From positions 1 through 6,735 of the forward strand of contig JADGGV010000225.1 in assembly GCA_019689775.1 (NCBI GenBank): a DNA stretch of 6,735 nt, given 5' to 3'. The notes under the pieces are model-generated. The model was not told the origin of the DNA. It saw only the letters and a program-made list of their open reading frames with translations, and searched no databases. Positions 1-4,964 of the stretch are shown piece by piece (the first letter of the stretch is position 1; each line of letters begins with the position of its first letter). Source of the DNA: Gemmatimonadota bacterium (lineage in GTDB: Bacteria > Gemmatimonadota > Gemmatimonadetes > Longimicrobiales > RSA9). The position numbers and the translations under genes are program-made.

Positions 1-1614
1 GGCGGGGGTGGCGTCGCCGCGGGGCCGGTCCTGGAAGCCGCCCTCGTCGTCGCGGAAGCGGGCGATCATGACGTCGGTGACCTGCTGCGCGCGCTCGAGC
101 CAGGTCGGGTCCTGGGTGAGCTCGAAGAGGTCGAGGAACGCCTGCGCGGTGAACGCCTGATCCTCGAGGTAGGCGCCGGCGGCGCCGTCGCCGACGCGGT
201 GGGCGATGCCGTCCTCGATGTCGAAGGCCTCGTCCCAGAGGCGCTGGAGCGCGAGGCGCGCGGCCCCGCCGGCGTCGGCGCGGCCGAGGTGGCGGGCGGC
301 GGCGATGTGGCCGGAGGCGACGAGGCTGACCCAGCCGGCGTAGAGCGTCTCGTCGACGAACGGACGGGGCCGGCGGTCGCGGGCGGCCTTGAGGCGGCGG
401 CGGGCGTTGTCGAGGATCTCACGCATCTCGGCCTCGCCGGCGCTGAGCTCGCGGGCGACGTCGCCGACCTCGCGGGCGTGGTAGAGGACGTGGCGGGCGG
501 GGTCGTCGTGCATGGCGCTAGCGTGGCCGTCGACGCCGTAGCGGAGGATGGCGGCGCGGGCGGTGCGCTCGTCGCCGAGCGACTCGCGGATCTCGTCGGC
601 GGTCCAGGTCCAGTAGCTGCCGTCGTCGCCGGGCGCGACATCGGCGTCCTGCGAGGCGGGAAAGCCGCCGCGCGCGACGAGTTCGGGCGCGACGTCGCGG
701 TAATAGTCGAGGATGCCGGTTGCGGCGTCGCGGATCGACGGGTCGTCGACGACGGCGGCGGCGCGAGCGTAGGCCAGGAGGAGCGCGCCGTTGTCGTAGG
801 CCATCTTCTCGAAGTGGGGGATGAGCCAGCGCGCGTCGGTGGTGTAGCGGTGGAAGCCGCCGCCGAGGTGGTCGTGGATGCCGCCGCGGGCCATGGCGCG
901 GAGCGTGTCGTGGACGATGCGGAGCGTCCACTCCTCGCGCGTGTCGAGGTAGCGGTCGAGGAGGAGGAGCAGCGCGCCGGGGTTCGGGAACTTCGGCGCG
1001 CGGCCGAAGCCGCCGTGGCGGAAGTCGAAGGCGTGGGCGAACTCCTCGACGGCCTCGGTGACGACGTGAGGCGAGGGCTGGCCGGGTTGGCCCTCGGCCT
1101 GCTCGTAGACGGAGAGGCGCTCGCGGATCTGGCGCGCCATGTCGAGCGCCTGCTCGCGCTGCTGCTCCCAGATGCGGGCGACCTCCGTGAGCACGCGCGG
1201 GAAGGACGCGCGGCCGTGCGCATCCTCGGGCGGGAAGTAGGTGCCGCCGTAGAAGACGTCGCCGTCGGGGGTGAGGAAGGCGGTGAGCGGCCAGCCGCTC
1301 TGGCCGGAGACGGCCTGCACGGCCCGCTGGTAGCGCGCGTCGAGGTCGGGGCGCTCGTCCCGGTCCACCTTGATCGGGACGAAGCGCTCGTTGATCAGGC
1401 GGGCGGTGGCGGGGTTCTCGTAGCTCTCGCGGTCCATCACGTGGCACCAGTGGCACCAGACCGCGCCGATGTCGAGCAGGATCGGGCGGTTCTCGCGGCG
1501 CGCGCGCTCGAAGGCGGCGTCGCACCAGGGCAGCCAGTTGACCGGCTGCGAGGCGCCGTGCTGGAGGAAGGGGCTGCGCGAGCCCGCGAGGGTCGGGGTC
1601 GGGTCCTGCGGCAT
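1..1614 (-). CDS. Thioredoxin-domain protein, DUF255/YyaL/SPATA20 family (3' end outside window)
   Basis: The first 538 codons are open with no stop, and the C-terminus lies beyond the left edge. Relatives are usually near 680-700 residues (from memory), so about 150 are missing. The start is the ATG preceded by GGAGG. Domain 1 (about 1-165) is the family's thioredoxin-like fold: a QPVNWLPW block near 22-29, the active-site-like W53-C54-H55-W56-C57-H58-V59-M60, then KVDRDERPD at 82-90, GWPL at 107-110 and GGTYFP at 123-128. Domain 2 is the alpha/alpha-barrel, glycosidase-like part: GGFGRAPKFPNP at 201-212, GGIHDHLGGGFHRYT at 244-258, PHFEKMAYDN at 266-275 and SQDAD at 321-325. There is no signal peptide, so it is probably cytoplasmic. 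The biochemical role of the family is not firmly known. Near 420-430 this copy reads VDETLYAGW where relatives usually have a DDK...WNG-type motif, so it may belong to a divergent subgroup. It is last in a tight cluster after nth and the flavin reductase. Family assignment is very secure; function is open. Confidence 0.96.
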   Translation of the reverse strand, partial: MPQDPTPTLAGSRSPFLQHGASQPVNWLPWCDAAFERARRENRPILLDIGAVWCHWCHVMDRESYENPATARLINERFVPIKVDRDERPDLDARYQRAVQAVSGQSGWPLTAFLTPDGDVFYGGTYFPPEDAHGRASFPRVLTEVARIWEQQREQALDMARQIRERLSVYEQAEGQPGQPSPHVVTEAVEEFAHAFDFRHGGFGRAPKFPNPGALLLLLDRYLDTREEWTLRIVHDTLRAMARGGIHDHLGGGFHRYTTDARWLIPHFEKMAYDNGALLLAYARAAAVVDDPSIRDAATGILDYYRDVAPELVARGGFPASQDADVAPGDDGSYWTWTADEIRESLGDERTARAAILRYGVDGHASAMHDDPARHVLYHAREVGDVARELSAGEAEMREILDNARRRLKAARDRRPRPFVDETLYAGWVSLVASGHIAAARHLGRADAGGAARLALQRLWDEAFDIEDGIAHRVGDGAAGAYLEDQAFTAQAFLDLFELTQDPTWLERAQQVTDVMIARFRDDEGGFQDRPRGDATPA

Positions 1615-1618
1615 CGGT

Positions 1619-1623
1619 CCTCC
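1619..1623 (-). promoter_or_regulatory. Ribosome binding site (GGAGG) of the DUF255 gene
   Basis: The minus strand reads GGAGG, then ACCG, then ATG. The four-base spacing is short but workable. The site lies inside the 31-base gap after the flavin reductase stop and supports the ATG at 1612-1614 as the start. Confidence 0.7.
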
Positions 1624-1645
1624 AGGGGGTGCGTGGCGGACGCCC

Positions 1646-2122
1646 TCACCCGCCGTAGGTGAAGCCGGCGGCGTGGATCTCGAGGGGCGCGCCCTCGCGG
1701 AAGACGCCGGCGTCGACGACCTCGCCGACGAAGAGGGTGTGGTCGCCGGTCGGCAGCTCGGCGACGATGCGGCACTCGACGTAGCCGAGCGTCTCCAGGA
1801 GCACGGGGGCGCCGGTCGAGCCGTCCCGGTACTGCATCTCCTCGAGCTTGCGCGGGGCGCGGGCGGCCGGGCGCGCGAGCCGTGCCGCCGCCCGTCGCTG
1901 GTCGGCGCCGAAGAGATTGACGCTGAGGACGCCGGACTCGCGGATCATCGCGATCGAGGCGCCGTCGTTCTCCACGGCCACGGCGAGCATCGGCGGCTCG
2001 AACGAGCACTGCGTCACCCAGTTCGCCGTGAAGGCGTTGCGCTCCTCGCCGCGCCGCACGCCGATGGCGTGGAGGCCGTAGGGGATCGCGCGGAAGACGA
2101 TTCTGCGGGCGTCGACGTCCAT
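1646..2122 (-). CDS. Flavin reductase-like, FMN-binding split-barrel protein
   Basis: This 158-residue protein fits the flavin reductase / DIM6-NTAB family, in which FMN sits in a split beta-barrel dimer. Members reduce flavin with NAD(P)H, often for a partner monooxygenase, or simply carry flavin. Visible marks are PYGLHAIGV at 14-22, NAFTANWVTQCSFEPPMLAV at 29-48 (the typical flavin-contact segment), RESGVLSVNLF at 61-71, and GDHTLFVGEVVDA at 126-138. The length is normal and the C-terminus (AAGFTYGG) looks complete. The ATG lies 2 bases after the nth stop with no Shine-Dalgarno of its own, so ribosomes finishing nth probably re-initiate here. An in-frame GTG at 2126-2128 would add two residues and overlap the nth stop as GTGA; it is a real alternative start. 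No monooxygenase gene is visible nearby, so the electron acceptor cannot be named. Confidence 0.9.
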   Translation of the reverse strand: MDVDARRIVFRAIPYGLHAIGVRRGEERNAFTANWVTQCSFEPPMLAVAVENDGASIAMIRESGVLSVNLFGADQRRAAARLARPAARAPRKLEEMQYRDGSTGAPVLLETLGYVECRIVAELPTGDHTLFVGEVVDAGVFREGAPLEIHAAGFTYGG

Positions 2123-2124
2123 CG

Positions 2125-2808
2125 TCACACCAGCGACGAGGGGCAGATGTCGGCGAGCACGCACGCCGCGCACCGCGGCTTCGGCGCCTTGCAGACGGCG
2201 CGGCCGTGATAGATGAACAGGTGCGACAGGTCGGTCCAGTCCTCGCGCGCGACGATGTCCATCAGGTCCGCCTCGATCGTCTCCGGGTCCGTGTGGGCCG
2301 TCAGCCCGAGACGTGCGCTCAGCCGCTTGACGTGCGTGTCGACGACGACGCCCGCGGCCATGCCGAACGCGTTGCCGAGCACGACGTTCGCCGTCTTGCG
2401 ACCGACGCCGGGGAGCTTCACGAGCGCGTCCATGTCCGCGGGCACGCGCCCGCCGTGGCGCTCGACGAGCGCGGCGGCCATGCCGAGCAGACTCTTCGCC
2501 TTGTTGCGGTAGAAGCCCGTCGAGCGGATCAGCGCCTCCAACTCCTCGGTCCGGGCGCCGGCGAGCGCGTCCGCGTCCGGGTAGCGCGCGAACAGCGCCG
2601 GCGTCACCTGGTTCACGCGCTCGTCGGTGCACTGCGCCGACAGGATCGTCGCCACCAGGAGCTGGTAGGCGTCCTGATGGTCGAGGGAGCAACGTGCGTC
2701 TGGGTACTCGGCGCGGAGCCTCCGCACGATCTCGGCCGTGCGCTCCCGCAGCGCGGCCCTGCTCTCCTTCCGCTTCGTCCGCTTCGGCGTCGTCGCCGCT
2801 CGCTTCAC
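2125..2808 (-). CDS. nth: Endonuclease III, DNA glycosylase/AP lyase with Fe-S cluster
   Basis: This base-excision-repair enzyme removes oxidised pyrimidines and nicks the abasic site. The 227-residue protein is slightly longer than E. coli Nth (211) because of a Lys/Arg-rich N-terminal tail of about 20 residues. Key features are ILSAQCTDERVN at 55-66, STGFYRNKAKSL at 96-107, and the helix-hairpin-helix LPGVGRKTANVVL at 132-144, which carries the expected catalytic lysine K138. The catalytic aspartate is D157 in VDTHVKR. Four cysteines, C206, C213, C216 and C222, have the exact C-x6-C-x2-C-x5-C spacing of the [4Fe-4S] cluster. All key residues are present, so it should be active. The GTG start is chosen because a perfect AGGAGG lies 5 bases upstream; the frame stays open further upstream (to about 3063), but that part overlaps the preceding gene and lacks Nth similarity. 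The flavin reductase gene follows after 2 bases. Confidence 0.97.
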   Translation of the reverse strand: MKRAATTPKRTKRKESRAALRERTAEIVRRLRAEYPDARCSLDHQDAYQLLVATILSAQCTDERVNQVTPALFARYPDADALAGARTEELEALIRSTGFYRNKAKSLLGMAAALVERHGGRVPADMDALVKLPGVGRKTANVVLGNAFGMAAGVVVDTHVKRLSARLGLTAHTDPETIEADLMDIVAREDWTDLSHLFIYHGRAVCKAPKPRCAACVLADICPSSLV

Positions 2809-2980
2809 CGTGTCCTCCTGGATCCGAAGAAGGCGTTGACCGGGAACGTGTCGCTCTCGTGCTGCCGCTCGCGGGGCCGCCCGCGCGCGTACGCCGGCGC
2901 CCGCCGCGGCGTCCGAGGCGTCGGCGCCGTCCGGCTCGAGGGGCGGGCCGAGGTCGCTCCGCCCGCGGGCGATGACGTGG
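2809..2980 (-). other. 172-base gap upstream of nth; possible short ORF
   Basis: This gap separates the TAG of the 283-residue gene from the nth start. I see no convincing promoter or terminator. A minus-strand frame from a GTG at 3009-3011 to a TGA at 2805-2807 is open for 68 codons. It keeps high third-position GC, and its stop overlaps the nth GTG as GTGA. Its only start lies inside the end of the upstream gene without a Shine-Dalgarno, and its composition (Arg, Pro, Ser, Thr, Ala) looks like GC-rich chance reading. The last residues (HESDTFPVNAFFGSRRTR) look more protein-like than the rest. I do not call it a gene. Confidence 0.3.
2814..2819 (-). promoter_or_regulatory. Ribosome binding site (AGGAGG) of nth
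   Basis: A perfect AGGAGG on the minus strand is followed by ACACG and then the GTG at 2806-2808. The five-base spacing is close to ideal. This site decides the nth start against the longer open frame. It is the strongest Shine-Dalgarno in the window. Confidence 0.88.
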
Positions 2981-3832
2981 CTATCCACGCGCCTCCACCA
3001 CGTCGATCCACTGGACCGGGAGCGCGGAGGGCGGCAGCTCGTACGGTCCGGCGCTGCCCTCACCGGCGGCGGGCGGCACGGGCTCGCCGAGCGCCGCCGG
3101 CTGCGCCGCGACGTACCAGAAGAGGAGCGAGCAGAGCTTGAGCGCCTCGGCGTCGGTCACGAGCGCGTGCAGCCCGGCGACGTCGCCGCCCGGGAGCACG
3201 TTCGCGAAGTCGGTGCCGCCGTCGCGCGCCTCGAGGTCGGCCCAATGGCCCGGCGCGTCGGCGATGGCGGCGGAGAGGTCCATCACGCTGAAGCCGGGGC
3301 GGCCGGGGCGGAGCCCGAGGACGAGAAGGAGGTCGAGGCGGGTGTACGGCGGGGCGGCCGGGTCCTCGGCGCCGACCATCGTCCAGAAGAAGCCGTCGAC
3401 GGGCTCCGCCGGCTCGGCCTCGGCGATTCGCGCCCAGAAGAGCTGGCGCGGGAGCTGGAGGTAGCCGGCGGGCGCCGGCGGCGTCAGCGCCCACTCGCCG
3501 ACGCGCGGCGGGGCCGCGGCCAGCCGCCGCGCGAGCGGCTCGCTCACCGCCAGCAGCCGCCGACCGAAGCGCCAGAAGTGGTAGGCGTGGAAGAGGAGGA
3601 GCCCGGTCTCGCGGAACGCGTCGCGCGGCGCATCGTCCGGGACGAGGTCCCGGAGGACGGCGCCCACGGGCGCGAGGAGGAGAAACCGATCCGGATCGGA
3701 CGTGGGGATGCGGTGCGCCTCGGCCTCGGCCCGCACCGCCGGGAAGGACTCCGTCTCGAACGCGCCGTCGCCGAAGACCAGCTCGTACGGCGTGAGCCGC
3801 GCGGCGGGTCCGGCATCCCGTCTGCTCGCCAT
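2981..3832 (-). CDS. Uncharacterised soluble protein, 283 residues, family not recognised
   Basis: I cannot assign a family or function. The reading frame looks real: strong third-position GC, a balanced amino acid mix, regular hydrophobic spacing and no internal break. There is no signal peptide, no convincing membrane helix and no known metal, nucleotide or thioredoxin motif. The sequence has aromatic-rich islands that look like a folded core: TPYELVFGDGAFETESFP at 14-31, LLLFHAYHFWRFGRRLL at 78-94, GYLQLPRQLFWARI at 123-136, PVDGFFWTMVG at 144-154, RLDLLLVLGLRPGRPGFSVM at 165-184, and KLCSLLFWYVAAQP at 232-245. The ATG at 3830-3832 is preferred because it begins the protein-like sequence; an upstream in-frame GTG at 3905-3907 would add 25 residues rich in Gly, Pro and Arg. 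There is no Shine-Dalgarno, but a TATGAT box six bases upstream suggests a leaderless mRNA. It lies between the sigma-54 activator and nth, with gaps of 108 and 172 bases, so it may be its own transcription unit. Confidence 0.82.
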   Translation of the reverse strand: MASRRDAGPAARLTPYELVFGDGAFETESFPAVRAEAEAHRIPTSDPDRFLLLAPVGAVLRDLVPDDAPRDAFRETGLLLFHAYHFWRFGRRLLAVSEPLARRLAAAPPRVGEWALTPPAPAGYLQLPRQLFWARIAEAEPAEPVDGFFWTMVGAEDPAAPPYTRLDLLLVLGLRPGRPGFSVMDLSAAIADAPGHWADLEARDGGTDFANVLPGGDVAGLHALVTDAEALKLCSLLFWYVAAQPAALGEPVPPAAGEGSAGPYELPPSALPVQWIDVVEARG

Positions 3833-3838
3833 GCGGGG

Positions 3839-3844
3839 ATCATA
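3839..3844 (-). promoter_or_regulatory. Candidate -10 box (TATGAT) of the 283-residue gene
   Basis: TATGAT matches the TATAAT consensus at five of six positions and stands out in extremely GC-rich DNA. Six bases (CCCCGC) separate it from the ATG, so transcription would start at or next to the first codon, giving a leaderless mRNA. The -35 region at a 17-base spacer reads TGGCCG, a poor match to TTGACA, so the box is suggestive only. Confidence 0.4.
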
Positions 3845-3860
3845 CGGGGCGCGGCGCGGA

Positions 3861-3910
3861 CCGGCCACCCCGCGGACCGGCGGCCGCGGCGCGCCCGAGC
3901 CGGCCACCCC
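3861..3910. repeat. Short direct repeats in the gap upstream of the 283-residue gene
   Basis: An 11-base unit, CCGGCCACCCC on the plus strand, occurs at 3861-3871 and again at 3900-3910, 39 bases apart. A second unit, CGCGGACCGG, occurs at 3855-3864 and 3871-3880. Both sit 23-78 bases upstream of the ATG at 3832. Such repeats could be an operator or activator site, or chance in GC-rich DNA. The same 108-base gap shows no hairpin with a T-run that could end transcription of the activator gene. Confidence 0.45.
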
Positions 3911-3940
3911 GGGCGACGCGGTGGGCCGCTGGCTCCCGGC

Positions 3941-4954
3941 TCAGTCCCCCGACGCGCCCGGCGGCTCGTGCAGGCGCAGCGCGCGGATCTTCCGGATCAC
4001 GGTCGGGCGCGAGACGCCGAGCATGCGCGCGGCCCGCGACTGGTTGTGCCCGGCCAGCCGGAGCGTCGTCGCGATGAGCTGGCGCTCCGCCTCGGCGAGC
4101 GTCAGCCCTTCCGGCGGGATCGGGATGTGCGCGACGGCGTTGAGGCTGGCCGGCTCCGCGCGGCGCGCGCGGTCGCCGAGCGCGAGGTGGTGCGGCTCCA
4201 GGACGTCGCCCTCGGCGATGACGACGGCGCGCTCGAGCGCGTGCCGCAGCTCGCGGACGTTCCCGGGCCATGTGTAGGCGTGCAGCGCGGCCTCGGCCGC
4301 GGGCGAGAGGCGCCGCGGCGGCACGCCGAACGCCGCGCAGAGCTGGGTCAGGATCCGGTCCGCCAGCGGCAGGAGGTCCTCGGGCCGCTCGCGCAGCGGC
4401 GGCAGCCCGATCCGCACCACGTCGAGCCGGAAGAAGAGGTCCTCCCGGAAGCGGCCGGCCTCGACCTCGGCGCGCAGCGGCCGGTTCGTCGCCGCGACGA
4501 ACCGGCACGAGACCGCGTACTCCTCGAGCCCGCCGAGCCGACGCGCGCGCCGGTCCTGGAGCACCCGCAGCAGCTTCGCCTGGAGCGCCACTGGCAGCTC
4601 GGCGATCTCGTCCAGGAAGAGCGTGCCGGCGCCCGCCTCCTCGAGCAGGCCGGGCTTCGCGCGCTCCGCGCCGCTGAACGCGCCGCGCTCGTGGCCGAAT
4701 AGCTCGCTCTCGAGCAGGCCGGCCGGGATCGCGCCGCAGTTCAGGGCGACGAATGGCTCGTCGGCGCCCGGTCCCGCGGCGTGGATCGCGCGCGCCAGCA
4801 CCTCCTTGCCGGTCCCCGTCTCGCCCTCGATGACGACCGTCGTCGCCGGGTGGCGCGCCACGCGGCGCGCCGTCTCCAACGCGCGGAGGAGCGCCGGGCT
4901 TGTCGTCGGGCCCAGCGCGTCGGACACGGCGCAGGGATCGATCGGCTCCGTCAT
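3941..4954 (-). CDS. Sigma-54-dependent activator: AAA+ ATPase plus Fis-type HTH, no sensory domain
   Basis: This bacterial enhancer-binding protein (NtrC/PspF class) uses ATP to open promoters held by sigma-54 RNA polymerase. At 337 residues it holds only the core: Walker A GETGTGKE at 44-51, the sigma-54-contacting loop GAFSGA at 91-96, Walker B GTLFLDEI at 110-117 (D115, E116), sensor I ATN at 155-157, probable arginine fingers R170 and R176 in RFREDLFFRLDV, and sensor II WPGNVREL at 229-236. A Fis-type helix-turn-helix follows at about 286-328, with the recognition part near GVSRPTVIRKIRAL. No receiver, PAS, GAF or V4R domain precedes the ATPase; only about 20 residues do, as in PspF, so a partner protein must gate it. 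The loop has Ser94 instead of the usual Thr. The start lies 10 bases after the stop of the TPR-HD-GYP gene and lacks a Shine-Dalgarno, so translation is probably coupled. I saw no clear -24/-12 promoter in the window, so its targets are unknown. Confidence 0.95.
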   Translation of the reverse strand: MTEPIDPCAVSDALGPTTSPALLRALETARRVARHPATTVVIEGETGTGKEVLARAIHAAGPGADEPFVALNCGAIPAGLLESELFGHERGAFSGAERAKPGLLEEAGAGTLFLDEIAELPVALQAKLLRVLQDRRARRLGGLEEYAVSCRFVAATNRPLRAEVEAGRFREDLFFRLDVVRIGLPPLRERPEDLLPLADRILTQLCAAFGVPPRRLSPAAEAALHAYTWPGNVRELRHALERAVVIAEGDVLEPHHLALGDRARRAEPASLNAVAHIPIPPEGLTLAEAERQLIATTLRLAGHNQSRAARMLGVSRPTVIRKIRALRLHEPPGASGD

Positions 4955-4964
4955 GGAGGGCGCG

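Noticed and set aside
1441..1456. Tandem TGGCACCAG-like repeats resembling sigma-54 -24 elements
   Set aside because: They encode the WCHWCH motif of the DUF255 protein on the other strand. No -12 element lies at the right distance.
199..1662. Plus-strand open frame of 487 codons
   Set aside because: It is the codon-aligned antisense of the DUF255 gene. In very GC-rich genes the codons TTA, CTA and TCA are rare, so this antisense frame stays open. The product is Val/Ala/Gly/Glu/Asp-rich with no domain, while the minus strand carries textbook family motifs.
1437..2009. Minus-strand open frame of 190 codons bridging the flavin reductase and DUF255 genes
   Set aside because: It lies out of frame across two well-supported genes and has a low-complexity Arg/Pro/Ala product.
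2809..3063. N-terminal extension of nth by 85 codons to an upstream start
   Set aside because: The extension overlaps the preceding gene, has no Nth similarity, and a perfect AGGAGG is correctly spaced before the GTG at 2806-2808.
2972..4702. Plus-strand open frame of 576 codons
   Set aside because: It is codon-aligned antisense to both the 283-residue gene and the sigma-54 activator, which share a frame. It spans the gap between them and has an Arg/Glu-rich product without motifs.
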